A stretch of DNA of 64,000 nucleotides from Allobosea sp. Root381 (GCF_001429395.1 NZ_LMJT01000013.1:35758-99757); one strand, 5' to 3'. Shown: positions 9,401-20,247, counted from the stretch's first letter. Numbers and translations: made by a program. Notes: generated by a model from the letters alone, not told the origin.

Positions 9401-11161
9401 TCAAGCCAGCCGCGGATCAGGCGGCTGGTTCTGCGGCAGGAAGTCCTGCGCGGCGCCCGGCACGCTGTAGTCATAGGCCCAGCGATAGACCACCGGCAGC
9501 TCCTTGCCCCAATTGCCATGGGCGGGCGGCGTCTGCGGCGTCTGCCATTCGAGCGTGGTCGCGCGCCAGGGATTGCCGCCGGCGGGGCGGCCGCGCCTCA
9601 GGCTCCAGATCAGGTTGAACAGGAAGACGAGCTGCGCCGCGCCGACGATCAGCGCGACCACCGTGATGAAGATGTTGAGATCGACCGTCGAAGGCGGGAC
9701 GAAGGCCATCTCGCCCATCTCGTGATAGCGCCGGGGCACGCCCATCAGCCCGATATAGTGCATCGGGAAGAAGATGGCGTAGGCGCCGAGGAAGGTGATC
9801 CAGAAATGCAGCTTGCCGAGCGTGTCGTCGAGCATGCGCCCGGTGATCTTCGGATACCAATGGTAGATCGCGCCGAAGATCACGAGGATCGGCGCGACGC
9901 CCATGACCATGTGGAAATGCGCGACGACGAACATCGTGTCGGAAAGCGGCACGTCGACCACGACATTGCCGAGGAACAGCCCTGTCAGTCCGCCATTGAC
10001 GAAGGTGACGATGAAGGCGAGCGCGAACAGCATCGGCAGGGTTAGGTGGATATCGCCGCGCCAGAGCGTCAGCACCCAGTTATAGACCTTGATCGCGGTC
10101 GGGATTGCGATGATCAGCGTCGTGGTGGCGAAGAAGAAGCCGAAGGCCGGATGCATGCCGCTGACATACATGTGGTGCGCCCAGACGACGAAGCTCAGCG
10201 CCCCGATCCCGACCAGCGCCCAGACCATCATCCGGTATCCGAAGATGTTCTTGCGGGCATGGGTGCTGATCAGATCGGAGACGATGCCGAAGGCCGGCAG
10301 GGCGACGATGTAGACCTCCGGATGGCCGAAGAACCAGAACAGATGCTGGAACAGGATCGGGCTGCCGCCCTTGTAGGCCAGCCGCTCGCCCATCGCGACG
10401 ATCGAGGGCATGAAGAAGCTGGTGCCGATCAGCCGGTCGAGCAGCATCATCACGGCGCCGACGAACAGCGCCGGGAAGGCCAGCAGCGCCATCACGGTCG
10501 CGGTGAAGATGCCCCAGATCGTCAACGGCATCCGCATCAGCGTCATGCCCTTGCAGCGGCCTTGCAGCACGGTCACGACATAGTTCAGCCCGCCCATGGT
10601 GAAGCCGATGATGAAGAGCATCAGCGAGACCAGCATGATGATGATGCCGGATTGCTGGCCGGGCGTGTTGGCGAGGATCGCCTGAGGCGGATAGAGCGTC
10701 CAGCCGGCCCCGGTCGGCCCGCCGGCGACGAAGAAGCCGCCGACCAGCACCAGCACGGCCAGGAAATAGATCCAGAAGCTCAGCATGTTGACGTAAGGAA
10801 ACACCATATCGCGCGCGCCGAGCATCAGCGGGATCAGGTAGTTGCCGAAGCCGCCGAGGAAGAGCGCGGTCAGCAGGTAGATCACCATGATCATGCCGTG
10901 CATGGTGATGAGCTGATAGTAGAAATTCGCGTCGATGAAGGTGAGGAATCCGGGAAAGGCGAGCTGCATCCGCATCAGCCAGGACAGCACCAGCGCGACC
11001 AGCCCGATGGCGAGCGCCGTCATCGAATACTGGATGGCGATGACCTTGGCGTCCTGCGAGAAGACGTAGCGCGTGATCCAGCTCTTCGGGTGATAGAGCT
11101 CGACATCGTCGTGATCCGGCATGGGAACCGGACCGGCAACGCCATGGGTCACATCGGCCAT
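9401..11161 (-). CDS. coxN: Cytochrome c oxidase subunit I (aa3-type, A-family)
   Basis: 586-residue catalytic subunit that reduces O2 to water and pumps protons in the inner membrane. Ligands are all visible: His88 (low-spin haem), His280 and Tyr284 in FGHPEVY (CuB and the His-Tyr cross-link), His329/His330 in WAHHMY (CuB), His415 and His417 in VVAHFHM (haems). The D-channel Asp118 (GARDMVFP), Glu282 and the K-channel Lys358 (PTAIKVYNW) mark an A-type proton-pumping enzyme. It lies between subunit II and two subunit III genes, as in alternative aa3 oxidases. Confidence 0.95.
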   Translation of the reverse strand: MADVTHGVAGPVPMPDHDDVELYHPKSWITRYVFSQDAKVIAIQYSMTALAIGLVALVLSWLMRMQLAFPGFLTFIDANFYYQLITMHGMIMVIYLLTALFLGGFGNYLIPLMLGARDMVFPYVNMLSFWIYFLAVLVLVGGFFVAGGPTGAGWTLYPPQAILANTPGQQSGIIIMLVSLMLFIIGFTMGGLNYVVTVLQGRCKGMTLMRMPLTIWGIFTATVMALLAFPALFVGAVMMLLDRLIGTSFFMPSIVAMGERLAYKGGSPILFQHLFWFFGHPEVYIVALPAFGIVSDLISTHARKNIFGYRMMVWALVGIGALSFVVWAHHMYVSGMHPAFGFFFATTTLIIAIPTAIKVYNWVLTLWRGDIHLTLPMLFALAFIVTFVNGGLTGLFLGNVVVDVPLSDTMFVVAHFHMVMGVAPILVIFGAIYHWYPKITGRMLDDTLGKLHFWITFLGAYAIFFPMHYIGLMGVPRRYHEMGEMAFVPPSTVDLNIFITVVALIVGAAQLVFLFNLIWSLRRGRPAGGNPWRATTLEWQTPQTPPAHGNWGKELPVVYRWAYDYSVPGAAQDFLPQNQPPDPRLA

Positions 11162-11213
11162 CAGGACACCCTTCCGCTCGTCGCCGGCCCGTTGTCGGAC
11201 CCTCCCCCGGTCG

Positions 11214-12041
11214 CTAATCCCTCACGTCGTTCCTCGCCTGCGCCCGAGATGGCGCCTGCAGCTGGGCAAAAGTCTTCTGTTGCTGCAGCCAGGCCTGGTA
11301 GCCGCTCTCCGGCTCGACCACGACGCCGCCGCGCATGAAGGCGTGGCCGATGCTGCAGAGCTCGGCGCAGAGCGCGTCGAAGGTTCCGGTGCGGGTCGGG
11401 GTCAGCCAGTAATAGGTGACGACGCCCGGGATCATGTCCATCTTGGCGCGGAATTCCGGCACGTAGAAATTGTGCAGGACGTCGAGCGAGCGCAGCAGCA
11501 TCTTGACCGGCTTGCCGAGCGGGAGATGCAGCTGGTCGCCCTGGATGATGACGTCATCTTGCCCATGCGGATCGTTCGGGGCGAGGCCCAGCGGATTCTC
11601 CGGCGTGACATGAGCGACGTCGGTCGCCCCGAGCCGGCCATCGGCGCCGGGCAGGCGGTAGCTCCACTGCCATTGCTGACCGACGATCTCGACGGTGGCG
11701 GCGTCAGTGGGGACCGTGACGAAGCGGTGCCAGACAACGAGGCCGGGAGCGAGCATCGCTGCGACGCCGATGCCGGTGCCGATCGCGAGCCACCATTCGA
11801 GGCGCTTGTTCTCGGGCTCATAGGCGGCCCGATTGCCCTCGCGATGGCGGAAGCGCAGCACGCAATAGGCCATGAACAGCACGACCGCGGCGAAGACCAC
11901 GCCAGTGATCCAGAAGGTAATGATCAGCGTGTCGTCGATATAGCCCCAGTTGGACGCGATCGGCGTCCACCACCACGGGCTCACGAAGTGGAACACCACC
12001 GAGCCTACGACGATCAGAGCCAGTGCGATCGCGATAGCCAT
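11214..12041 (-). CDS. coxM: Cytochrome c oxidase subunit II (CuA)
   Basis: 275-residue subunit that accepts electrons from cytochrome c. Two N-terminal helices anchor it: an uncleaved signal-like first segment and ITFWITGVVFAAVVLFM near 41-57. The periplasmic cupredoxin domain keeps all CuA ligands: His190 (LHNFYVPEF), Cys225, Cys229 and His233 in CAELCSIGHAF, plus Met236. The aromatic QWQWSYR loop for cytochrome c electron entry is at 123-129. There is no fused cytochrome c domain. It is the first gene of the operon, 52 bp before subunit I; the promoter should lie in 12042-12200. Confidence 0.93.
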   Translation of the reverse strand: MAIAIALALIVVGSVVFHFVSPWWWTPIASNWGYIDDTLIITFWITGVVFAAVVLFMAYCVLRFRHREGNRAAYEPENKRLEWWLAIGTGIGVAAMLAPGLVVWHRFVTVPTDAATVEIVGQQWQWSYRLPGADGRLGATDVAHVTPENPLGLAPNDPHGQDDVIIQGDQLHLPLGKPVKMLLRSLDVLHNFYVPEFRAKMDMIPGVVTYYWLTPTRTGTFDALCAELCSIGHAFMRGGVVVEPESGYQAWLQQQKTFAQLQAPSRAQARNDVRD

Positions 12042-12629
12042 CCTCTGTCATCCCGTGCTGGGCAGCGATGAGCAGGCAGGGATCGTCACAGCGCCGGGGC
12101 GGCGCCGCGGCGCTAGGCCAAGGCACTCCTACAAGGCTTGGGCGTGATCAAAACAGCGGGCCGGAGTCGGATCCGGCCATGGCAAGGATGAGATTTGACG
12201 AAAGGAAAAGCGGCACATGACGGCCGTGGGGCGCATGCTCGGCGGAGCGCCCCCGCAGGTCTGGAACGTTGCCTTCTCCTAGCCATCGCGAACCTCTGGT
12301 TTCGCTGGACGACCACATCAGGCGCAACGCAGGCATAGCCGCTGCATGATCTTCAGGAAATGCAGCGATAGTCGCCGATAGTTTTCGTCCCGCTCGCCAC
12401 GGTTGTCAAATGAGGGTGGCAGCTCGCATCCCCGTCGATGCGAGGCGCGCAAGCGATGAAGCAATCCAAGAGCGGCAGTGCTCTACGCTTTGCTGGATTG
12501 CCTGCCTTGCGCTCCCGATGACGAAGCCCGGCGCGGGATGGGCCTGTGCCCGACGCATGGCGAGGCGGTTGCGCGGCCGGCGGCTTTTCCTCGACACTAC
12601 GGCATCTGGATAAGGGGCGGAGCGCCGGC
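12042..12629. other. Divergent intergenic region between oxidase operon and serine hydrolase
   Basis: 588 bp without a supported gene. It must carry the promoters of the oxidase operon (minus) and the hydrolase/SBP pair (plus), but I can point to no confident -35/-10 pair. A degenerate copy of the GCAATCC palindromic repeat lies at 12461-12501. Short open frames here have no protein-like features. Confidence 0.6.
12461..12501. repeat. Degenerate intergenic palindrome (GCAATCC family)
   Basis: GCAATCCA (12461-12468) pairs with TGGATTGC (12494-12501), with an inner AGAGC/GCTCT stem (12469-12473 and 12480-12484). Flanking sequence resembles the repeat at 32011-32098, with several substitutions. 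It appears to be an eroded member of the same family. Confidence 0.5.
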
Positions 12630-14153
12630 ATGTTCAACTGGTCGCTGGCCCGAGAAGAGGCCCTCGCCATCGCGCAGGGCTGGACGGATGAGGGCGGGCC
12701 CGGCGGGGCCATCGTCCTGTTCGATCGCGAAGGCATCCGCGAGGCGCAGGGCGGCGGCTACGCCTCGATCGAGCATGTGCTGCCTTTCACGCCGGATACG
12801 CAGAACCGCTTCGCATCGATCAGCAAGCATGTCCTCGCGGTCGCCCTGCTCCAGGCCGGGATCGACCTCGACACGCCACTCGGCACGCTCCTGGCCGCGC
12901 TGCCGGAACCGCTGGCGCAGGTGCCGCTCGGCCGGGCGCTCGACATGACGGCTGCGCTGCCCGACATGATGGAGGTGCTCTGGCAGCAGGGCGTCCCGTT
13001 CACGGCAAGCCTCAGCGCCGCGGATATCCTCTCGGTCCTGCGGCGCCTGCCGGGGTTGAACGGCGTCCCCGGCGCGGAGATGGCCTATTCGAATACGGGC
13101 TGGCGGCTGGCGCAGACGATCGTCGAGCAGCATGCCGGCTCCAACTATGCCGAGGTCGTCGCCGGGCTGGTCGCTCCGTTCGACCTGCCGATCCGTTTCG
13201 TCTCCGACGAGACCGAGATCGTGCCCGGGCTGGCGACCGGCTATTGGCGCGACGGCACAGGCTGGCGGCGGGGCCGCTACGGCGTCAATTTCTCGGCCTC
13301 GGGCGGCATGGCCGGCAGCGCCACCGCTCTGGCGCTCTGGTCCTCGGCGCTGATGGCCGGTCGCGGAACGCTTGCCGGAATGCTGGAGCGCCTCACCGCG
13401 CCACGGCACTTCAACGATGGCGGCGAAAACCCCTATCGGCTCGGACTCGTGGCGAGCGCTCTCGGCAAGGTCGCCCTCGTCGGCCATGGCGGTTCGCTGC
13501 CCGGCTATCGCAACCACATGCTGATGGCGCCCGAACTCGGCGTCGGCGTGGTCGTGATGAGCAATCGCGAGGAGGAGGCGCTGTGGCCGGCGCTGCGCGT
13601 GCTGGCGGCGCTCGCAGGCGAGGCGATGCCGGCCGCAGCGCGCGACGTGCCGACCGGCCTGTTCGCCGCCGAGACCGGCCCGTTCTGGGCTGAGGTCGCG
13701 GCGGATTCGATCAGCTATATGGGCGGTTTCGAGCGGCTCGTCGCGGATGGCACGAGGGGCCTGCGCAGCCTGCCGGCCTATCTCGACATCAGGCTGAAGC
13801 CCTCCGGGCCCGACATCCTCGAAGGGCGGATCGGCGGCGCGGCTCGCCGGCTGCTGCGCGTGCCCCCGACGCCGCTCGATCCAGAACTCACCGGCGCATG
13901 GCGCGAGCGCAGCACCGGAGCGGCGCTCGCGATCAATGCGGACGGCACGGCGCTGATGCCCTGGCTCGCCGGTACCGGCGTCGAGAGCCGGCTTACGCCC
14001 CTGCCCGGCGGCCGGGCGCTGGCGGACCTCAATCACGGCCCCTGGCGGCACAGGCCTTGCCTGTGGCTGCAGCCCGACGGAAGCTTGCGCCTCGCCAGCC
14101 ACCGCGCGCGCATCATGCATTTCGACCGCGTTCACGAAGGAGCGTTCTCATGA
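12630..14153 (+). CDS. Serine hydrolase, D-aminopeptidase-like (beta-lactamase fold, S12)
   Basis: 507-residue penicillin-recognising serine enzyme. Residues about 1-330 form the beta-lactamase/DD-peptidase domain with SxxK (SISK) as nucleophile and base, YSN as the second motif and HGG (VGHGGSLPGY) as the third. About 170 further residues form C-terminal beta-rich modules, as in Ochrobactrum-type D-aminopeptidase. This points to release of N-terminal D-residues or turnover of D-amino-acid peptides rather than antibiotic resistance. The ATG at 12630 has AAGGGGCGG 10 bp upstream; an earlier in-frame Met lacks one. No signal peptide. Its stop overlaps a peptide-binding protein gene (ATGA), linking it to peptide uptake. 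Confidence 0.8.
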   Translation: MFNWSLAREEALAIAQGWTDEGGPGGAIVLFDREGIREAQGGGYASIEHVLPFTPDTQNRFASISKHVLAVALLQAGIDLDTPLGTLLAALPEPLAQVPLGRALDMTAALPDMMEVLWQQGVPFTASLSAADILSVLRRLPGLNGVPGAEMAYSNTGWRLAQTIVEQHAGSNYAEVVAGLVAPFDLPIRFVSDETEIVPGLATGYWRDGTGWRRGRYGVNFSASGGMAGSATALALWSSALMAGRGTLAGMLERLTAPRHFNDGGENPYRLGLVASALGKVALVGHGGSLPGYRNHMLMAPELGVGVVVMSNREEEALWPALRVLAALAGEAMPAAARDVPTGLFAAETGPFWAEVAADSISYMGGFERLVADGTRGLRSLPAYLDIRLKPSGPDILEGRIGGAARRLLRVPPTPLDPELTGAWRERSTGAALAINADGTALMPWLAGTGVESRLTPLPGGRALADLNHGPWRHRPCLWLQPDGSLRLASHRARIMHFDRVHEGAFS

Positions 14154-15733
14154 TCATTCGTCGCCTGATCGGGCTGGCCTGCGGCGTCGGCGCCCTCGCG
14201 CTCGCAGCGGGAGCGCTGGCCCAGCCGGCCCCGCAGAAGGTGCTCAAGGTCGCGCCGCATGCCGATCTGAAGACGCTCGACCCGGTCGCGGCCTCGATCG
14301 TGATCACACGCATGCACGGGCTGATGATCTATGAGAGCCTGTTCGCCTGGGATGCGAAGCTCCAGCCGCAGCCGCAGATGGTCGAGAGCTTCTCGACCTC
14401 GCCGGACAAACTGGCCTGGACCTTCACGCTGCGGCCGGGGCTGAAGTTCCACGATGGCCAGCCGGTCACGACCCGCGACGTCATCGCCTCGCTGAAGCGC
14501 TGGATGGCGCGCGACACGATCGGCGGCAAGCTCGGCGAATACACCGACCGGATGGAGGCGACCGGCGACCGCAGCTTCGTGCTGCACCTCAAGCGGCCGA
14601 TGGCGCTGGTGCCCTTCGCGCTCGGCTCGGCGGTCGGCCAGATCCCCGTGATCATGCGCGAGAGCGACGCTTCCAGCGATCCGATGAAGCCGATCACCGA
14701 GACGATTGGCAGCGGCCCCTTTCGCTTCAACCGCGCCGACTGGCGCAGCGGCGCCAAGGTCGTCTACGACCGCAACCCCGATTACGTGCCGCGCCAGGAG
14801 CCGCCGGACGGTCTCGCGGGTGGGCGCGTCGTCAAGGTCGACCGCGTGGAATGGCTGATCATGCCCGATGCCGCGACGGCGGCGGCAGCGCTCCAGACCG
14901 GCGAGATCGACATATGGGAGCAGCCGAGCCAGGACCTGATCCCGGTGATCTCGACCAGCAAGGAGGTCAAGGTCGAGCGCTTCTCGAACCTGCAGAACCA
15001 GGTGATGCTGCGCCCGAACAGCCTGCATCCGCCCTTCAACAACCCGAAGGCCCGCCTCGCCCTCGCCTATGCCACCGACCAGGCCGATTTCCTCGCCGCC
15101 GGCTATGGCGACGAGGAATGGTGGAAGCGCTGCACCTCCTATTTCGTCTGCGGCGGTCCGAACGGCACCGAAGTCGGCATGGAGGCCTTTGCCAAGCCCG
15201 ACCTCCAGACCGCGCGAAAACTCCTGGCCGAGAGCGGCTACAAGGGCGAGCGGCTGGTGCTGAGCACCAGCAACGACATCGCCCCGATCGGCCGCATGGC
15301 CGAGGTCGCGGCGGCATCGCTAAGGAAGGTCGGCTTCAACATCGACCTGCAGGTCGCCGACTGGGGCACGGTCACCACCCGCCAGCAGAACCGCGGCACG
15401 ATCGACCAGGGCGGCTGGAACCTCTTCGTCACCACCGCCTCGGGCGCGACGATGCAGTCTCCCCTGACCAATATCGGCACCAACATGGCCTGCGAGCGGG
15501 CCTGGTCCGGCTGGCCCTGCGACGCGGAAGCCGAGAAGCTGCGCGGCGCGGTGGTCGACGCGCCGGACGAGGCCAGCCGCAAGCTCGCCCTCGAAGTGCT
15601 GCACAAGCGGCTCGCCGAGATGCAGCCTTACCGGGTGCTCGGCCAGTTCGACCAGCCCTATGCGCGCCGGGCCAACGTCTCGGGCGTCCTCGCCGCGCCG
15701 GTGATGCTGTTCTGGAACATCGAGAAGAAGTAG
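14150..15733 (+). CDS. ABC transporter substrate-binding protein, family 5 (peptide/opine type)
   Basis: 527-residue periplasmic binding protein with a Sec signal peptide (MIIRRLIGLACGVGALALAAGALAQ opening; cleavage after ALA/AQ near 24-26). It has the SBP_bac_5 hallmarks: LKTLDPVAA near the mature N-terminus, the ETIGSGPFRF segment and the C-terminal LFWNIEKK end. It overlaps the D-aminopeptidase-like gene by 4 bp, so they are co-translated. No permease or ATPase gene follows; the next gene is on the other strand. It must therefore use a transporter encoded elsewhere. The substrate is probably a short or D-residue-containing peptide, by context. Confidence 0.88.
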   Translation: MIIRRLIGLACGVGALALAAGALAQPAPQKVLKVAPHADLKTLDPVAASIVITRMHGLMIYESLFAWDAKLQPQPQMVESFSTSPDKLAWTFTLRPGLKFHDGQPVTTRDVIASLKRWMARDTIGGKLGEYTDRMEATGDRSFVLHLKRPMALVPFALGSAVGQIPVIMRESDASSDPMKPITETIGSGPFRFNRADWRSGAKVVYDRNPDYVPRQEPPDGLAGGRVVKVDRVEWLIMPDAATAAAALQTGEIDIWEQPSQDLIPVISTSKEVKVERFSNLQNQVMLRPNSLHPPFNNPKARLALAYATDQADFLAAGYGDEEWWKRCTSYFVCGGPNGTEVGMEAFAKPDLQTARKLLAESGYKGERLVLSTSNDIAPIGRMAEVAAASLRKVGFNIDLQVADWGTVTTRQQNRGTIDQGGWNLFVTTASGATMQSPLTNIGTNMACERAWSGWPCDAEAEKLRGAVVDAPDEASRKLALEVLHKRLAEMQPYRVLGQFDQPYARRANVSGVLAAPVMLFWNIEKK

Positions 15734-15742
15734 CCCGGCAGA

Positions 15743-15774
15743 GCGGGGCGCGCGTCGGTTCGACGCCGCCCCGC
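15743..15774. terminator. Strong bidirectional hairpin terminator
   Basis: Nested stem: GCGGGGCG (15743-15750) with CGCCCCGC (15767-15774), and inside it GCGTCG-GTT-CGACGC (15752-15766). It lies exactly between two convergent genes (family-5 SBP and RND permease), as expected of a shared terminator. Confidence 0.65.
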
Positions 15775-15779
15775 GGGCT

Positions 15780-18700
15780 TCACGGCGCCTCGGTCTGCTT
15801 CGGCCGCGCCGATGGCCGCAGGCGCTCGCGCAGCGACTGGAAGACGACGTAGAGCGCGGGAATCACGAAGATCCCGATGAAGGCCGCCGCCAGCATGCCG
15901 CCGAAGACCGGCGTGCCGACATTGCGCCGGGCGAGCTTCGAGGGTCCCTCGGCGATCACCAGCGGCAGCAGCCCGAGGATGAAGGCGAACGAGGTCATCA
16001 TCACCGGCCGGAAACGCATCCGCGCGCCCTCGGTCGCGGCGTGCAGCAGCGGGTGGCCTTTCTCGCGCAACTCCTTGGCGAACTCGACGATCAGGATGCC
16101 GTTCTTGGCCGCCAGCCCGATCAGCACGACGATGCCGATCTGGGCGTAGAGATCCAGCGTGAGCCCGGCGAGGACGATGGCGACGAAGGAACCGAGGATG
16201 CCGACCGCCACCGAGAGCAGCACCGGCACGGGGATAGTCCAACTCTCGTAGAGCGCGACGAGGAAGAGATAGGCGAAGAGCAGGGCGAAGGCGAGGATGA
16301 GCCCGGTCTGCCCCTCGGCCCGCTTCTCCTGGAAGGAGATGTCGGTCCATTCGCCGCGATAGCCCGACGGCAACGTCTTGGCCGAGACGGCCTCCATGGC
16401 GGCCAGCGCCTGGCCGGAGGAGACGCCCGGCGCCGGCGAGCCCTGCACCGTCGCCGCCAGGCGGTTGTTGTAGCGGATCAGCGCCTGCGGGCCGACCACG
16501 ACCCGCGCCTCGACGAAGGAGCGCAGCGGGATCATGTCCCCGGCGCGGCTGCGGACATGGATGCGGTAGATGTCGTCGATCGAGGCGCGGTCGGTGCTCT
16601 CGGCCTGGACCTGGACCTGCCAGGTGCGGCCGAACAGGTTCATGTCGTTGACGTAGTAGCCGCCGAGCGAGGCCTGCAGCGCCTGGAAGACGCTCGACAG
16701 GTCGACGCCGAGGATCTGGACCTTGTCGCGATCGATGTCGAGATAGATCGAGGGCGTCGAATCCGAGAAGGTCGAGAAGACGCGCCGCAATTGCGGGTCC
16801 TGGTTGGCGGCGATGACGAGGCCGCGCAGGGTGCGGCCCAGCGCCTTCGGGTCCGAGCCGGTCATGTCCATCACGACATGGGTGAAGCCGCCGCCGCTGC
16901 CGAGGCCGATGATCGGCGGCGGGGCGATCGGCACGGCATTGCCCTCGCGCACGGCGCGGAATTTCTGCGCCAGCCTCGCGATGATGGCGGGCGCCGCATC
17001 CTCGGGCCTGGTGCGCTCGTCGAAAGGCTTCAGCGAGATCAGGAAGAAGCCGGAATTCGGCTGGGAGTAGTTGTCGATGAAGTTCAGCCCGACGACCGTC
17101 GAGTAGTCGGCGATGGCGGGCTCGGTCTTCAGGATGTCCTCGACCTGGCTCATCATCGCCGAGGTCCGCCCGACCGAGGCGCCGTCCGGCAGCTGGGCGA
17201 CGACGAAAAAGGCGCCCTGGTCGTCCTCGGGCAGGAACCCGGTCGGCGTGATCCGGCCCATGAAGTAGATGCCGGCGCCGAAGGCCGCTGTCAGTGCCAG
17301 GCTGACGAAAGCGACGCGCACCAGCCTCGCCACGGCATTGCCGTAGCGATCGCGCGTCCAGTCGATGCCGCGCATGACGTGGCGGATCGGACCGCGTCGC
17401 GGACCTTGATGCGGCTTCAGCAGCACGGCGCAGAGCGCCGGCGAGAGGGTCAGCGCGTTGATCGCCGAGAGCACCATCGCCACCGCGACCGTGACGGCGA
17501 ACTGCCGGAACAGCTCGCCCGAGATGCCGGGGATGAAGGCGACCGGCACGAAGACCGAGAGCAGGACAAGCGTGATCGCGACGATCGGCGCGACGATCTC
17601 GCCCATCGCCTTCTTGGTCGCCTCGGCCGGGGTGAGTTCTGGATGCTCCTCCATCACGCGCTCGACATTCTCGATCACCACGATCGCGTCGTCGACGACG
17701 ATGCCGATGGCAAGGACGACCGCGAGCAGCGAGACGGTGTTGGCGGAATAGCCGATGGCGTTGAGAACGATGAAGGCACCGACCAGGCTGACAGGCACAG
17801 CGACGGTCGGGATCAGCGTGGCGCGGAAGTTGCCGAGGAAGAGATAGACGACGAGCACGACGAGGATGAAGGCCTCGATCAGCGTCTTCTGGACCTCGTG
17901 GATCGTGGCGGAGACGAAGGCCGTCGGATCGTAGGTGACCTTCCAGGCGAGGCCCTCGGGGAAGGCCTTCGCGAGGTCTCCGACCGTCTTCTTGACCGCA
18001 TCGAGCGCGGCGATCGCGTTGGCGCCCGGCGACTGATAGATGCCGATCAGCACGGCGGGCCCGCCGTTCAGCCGCGTGGCGCGGTCGAGGTTGGCGGCGC
18101 CGAGTTCGAGGCGCGCGACGTCGGAAAGCCGCAGGATCGAACCGTCCGGGTTGGTGCGCAGCACGATCTTGCCGAATTCCTCCGGCGTGCTCAGCCTGCC
18201 CTTGGTCTGGATGTTGAGCTGCAGCTGCTGGTCGTCGGAGATCGGGCGCGCGCCGATGCGCCCGACCGCCGCCTGGGCGTTCTGGGCCTGGATCGCGGTG
18301 ATGATGTCGTTGGTCGTGAGGTTCAGGCCGGTCAGCTGGTCGGTGCGGATCCAGGCCCGCATCGCATAATCCTGCGCGCCGAACAGCGCCGCATCGCCGA
18401 CGCCCGGCGTCGAGCGGATCGCATCGAGCAGGTTGATCGTGACGTAGTTCGAGACGAAGAGCTGGTCATAGGCGCCGGTCGGGGCATGAACCGCGATCAC
18501 GCCGAGTAGCGCGGAGGACTTCTTCTTGACCGTGACGCCCTGGCGCTGCACCTCCTGGGGCAACTTCGACAGCGCGATCTGCACGCGGTTGTTGACGTTG
18601 ACGCTGTTGATGTCGGGATTGGTGCCGAGCTCGAACGAGACCAGCAGCGAATAGCTGCCGTCATTGCCGCTGACGCTCTTCATGTAGATCATCTTGTCGG

Positions 18701-18917
18701 TGCCGACGATCTGCGCCTCGATCGGCTGCGCCACCGTCTGCTCGACCACCGCCGCCGAGGCGCCGGGATAGGACGTCGTCACCGAGACCTGCGGCGGCAC
18801 GATGTCGGGATATTGCGCGACGGGAATCGCGAAGAGCGAGAGCAGCCCCGCGATCGTGGTGACGAGCGCGATGACGATGGCCAGCCGCGGCCGGTCGACG
18901 AAGACGGAGCTGATCAT
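15780..18917 (-). CDS. RND multidrug efflux permease (HAE1/AcrB type)
   Basis: 1045-residue inner-membrane proton/drug antiporter. It begins with the typical [18 protein letters not shown] helix. Two large periplasmic loops and 12 helices follow, with the TM4 segment [18 protein letters not shown] carrying the paired proton-relay aspartates. The porter-domain stretch [19 protein letters not shown] and the C-terminal repeat [16 protein letters not shown] are standard for the family. It is 5 bp downstream of the adaptor gene, forming the usual adaptor-pump pair. No outer-membrane channel gene is nearby, so it probably borrows a TolC-like protein. Substrates cannot be predicted. Confidence 0.95.
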   Translation of the reverse strand: MISSVFVDRPRLAIVIALVTTIAGLLSLFAIPVAQYPDIVPPQVSVTTSYPGASAAVVEQTVAQPIEAQIVGTDKMIYMKSVSGNDGSYSLLVSFELGTNPDINSVNVNNRVQIALSKLPQEVQRQGVTVKKKSSALLGVIAVHAPTGAYDQLFVSNYVTINLLDAIRSTPGVGDAALFGAQDYAMRAWIRTDQLTGLNLTTNDIITAIQAQNAQAAVGRIGARPISDDQQLQLNIQTKGRLSTPEEFGKIVLRTNPDGSILRLSDVARLELGAANLDRATRLNGGPAVLIGIYQSPGANAIAALDAVKKTVGDLAKAFPEGLAWKVTYDPTAFVSATIHEVQKTLIEAFILVVLVVYLFLGNFRATLIPTVAVPVSLVGAFIVLNAIGYSANTVSLLAVVLAIGIVVDDAIVVIENVERVMEEHPELTPAEATKKAMGEIVAPIVAITLVLLSVFVPVAFIPGISGELFRQFAVTVAVAMVLSAINALTLSPALCAVLLKPHQGPRRGPIRHVMRGIDWTRDRYGNAVARLVRVAFVSLALTAAFGAGIYFMGRITPTGFLPEDDQGAFFVVAQLPDGASVGRTSAMMSQVEDILKTEPAIADYSTVVGLNFIDNYSQPNSGFFLISLKPFDERTRPEDAAPAIIARLAQKFRAVREGNAVPIAPPPIIGLGSGGGFTHVVMDMTGSDPKALGRTLRGLVIAANQDPQLRRVFSTFSDSTPSIYLDIDRDKVQILGVDLSSVFQALQASLGGYYVNDMNLFGRTWQVQVQAESTDRASIDDIYRIHVRSRAGDMIPLRSFVEARVVVGPQALIRYNNRLAATVQGSPAPGVSSGQALAAMEAVSAKTLPSGYRGEWTDISFQEKRAEGQTGLILAFALLFAYLFLVALYESWTIPVPVLLSVAVGILGSFVAIVLAGLTLDLYAQIGIVVLIGLAAKNGILIVEFAKELREKGHPLLHAATEGARMRFRPVMMTSFAFILGLLPLVIAEGPSKLARRNVGTPVFGGMLAAAFIGIFVIPALYVVFQSLRERLRPSARPKQTEAP

Positions 18918-18922
18918 GAGGC

Positions 18923-20032
18923 TCAGCTCCGGCCGGCGGGAGGCGTCACGGGCGAGGCCAGCACCGGCGTGCCCGGCCTGAGGTTCTGGAGGCCCTCGAC
19001 GACGATCTGCTCGTTTCCGGCGAGGCCCTGGTCGATGACGGCATCGGCGCCGAGCTCGCTGCCGAGCTTGACGCGCTTGACCACGGCCTTGCCGTCCTCG
19101 ACGGCGAAGACATAGGCGCCCTGCTGATCGGCGATCAGGGCCGCCTGCGGGATCACGACCTTCTCCTGGCTCTGCTCGCTCTGGACGAGGACGCGCACGA
19201 GCGCGCCGTCGATGAGCTTGCCGGCCGGGTTGGGAAGCGTGGCGCGGACCAGCACCGTATCGGTGGCCCGCTCGACCGAGACGTCGACGAAATCGATGCG
19301 CCCCTTCTGGTCATAGGTCGAGCCGTCCGCGAATTTGAGGCTGACCAGCGGAGCCTGGGCGCCCACCGGCACGGCGCCGGCCTTGATCGTCAGGAACTCG
19401 CGCTGGCTGACCGGGAAGGTGACATACATCGGGTCGCTGCTGACGATCTGCGCCAGCACGCCGCTGTCGGGACCGACGACATTGCCCCTGGTAACCTTGG
19501 TGCGGCCGATCCGGCCGGTGATCGGCGACACGATCTCGGTGTAACCAAGATTGATCTGCGCGGTCTTCAGATTGGCCTCGGCGGTGGTCTTGTCGCCCTC
19601 CGCCCCCTTCTCGTCGGCGACGCGCTGGTCGCGCACCGCGACCGAGCCGGCGCTGGTCTTGAGCAGTTCCTCGGCACGCTCGCGCTGTACCGTCGCGTTC
19701 TGCAGGGCTCCCTGGGCGCGTTCGAGCGCGCCTTGCGCCTGCTCGACCGCAGCCTCGAACGGCGCCCGCTCGATGCGGAAGAGCGGCACGCCTTCCTTGA
19801 CGTCCTCACCGTCGCGGAACAGCACCTGCTCGAGATAGCCGGTGACGCGTGCCCGGATCTCGACGCGATTGACGGCCTCGACGCGCCCGACGAAATCGGC
19901 GGTTCGCTCGATGGCGCGCTTTTCGGCCAGAACGGTGCCGACCGGCACCGCGGCCGGCGCCTGCTGCTGCGCGAGCGCGGTGCCGCCCGCGAAAGCCGTC
20001 ACCGAGGCCAGCATCGCAAGGCCGGACATCAT
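18923..20032 (-). CDS. RND efflux periplasmic adaptor (membrane fusion protein)
   Basis: 369-residue adaptor bridging the RND pump to an outer-membrane channel. It has the N-terminal secretion signal ([21 protein letters not shown]), the lipoyl half-motif [19 protein letters not shown], a coiled-coil hairpin of about 80 residues rich in Gln/Ala/Glu, and the returning lipoyl half [14 protein letters not shown]. The chosen start is the MetMet pair at 20032. The frame stays open upstream, and a GTG about 20 codons earlier would give a more basic signal region, so the start is uncertain. No Lys/Cys lipobox is obvious. Confidence 0.9.
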   Translation of the reverse strand: MMSGLAMLASVTAFAGGTALAQQQAPAAVPVGTVLAEKRAIERTADFVGRVEAVNRVEIRARVTGYLEQVLFRDGEDVKEGVPLFRIERAPFEAAVEQAQGALERAQGALQNATVQRERAEELLKTSAGSVAVRDQRVADEKGAEGDKTTAEANLKTAQINLGYTEIVSPITGRIGRTKVTRGNVVGPDSGVLAQIVSSDPMYVTFPVSQREFLTIKAGAVPVGAQAPLVSLKFADGSTYDQKGRIDFVDVSVERATDTVLVRATLPNPAGKLIDGALVRVLVQSEQSQEKVVIPQAALIADQQGAYVFAVEDGKAVVKRVKLGSELGADAVIDQGLAGNEQIVVEGLQNLRPGTPVLASPVTPPAGRS

Positions 20033-20247
20033 GAGGCGTAGTCTTGGCAGGCGCAGTCTTGGCCCGCTCGCCGGGCGAGAACACAAAAGCACGATAGGCC
20101 CCCTTGCACCTCTCGCGGCCGCCGGCGCGGCACGCAGCCAATTCCGCAACGTAGCGCCGGCCGATACTGTGCGCTTTCCGGCGATAGCGCCAGCGGAATT
20201 GCACTTCGTGCAAGAAGAAGGACCACGACCTTGCGGCAGCCTGGAAA

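Noticed and set aside
12630..13700. Beta-lactamase antibiotic-resistance gene
   Set aside because: The fold and SxxK/YxN/HGG motifs match, but the C-terminal beta-rich extension and peptide-SBP partner fit the D-aminopeptidase branch, and there is no signal peptide.
16041..18509. 822-codon open frame antisense to the RND permease
   Set aside because: It has the same shadow composition (runs of Asp, Arg, Glu, Gly) and no recognisable domain; the minus-strand RND protein is unambiguous.
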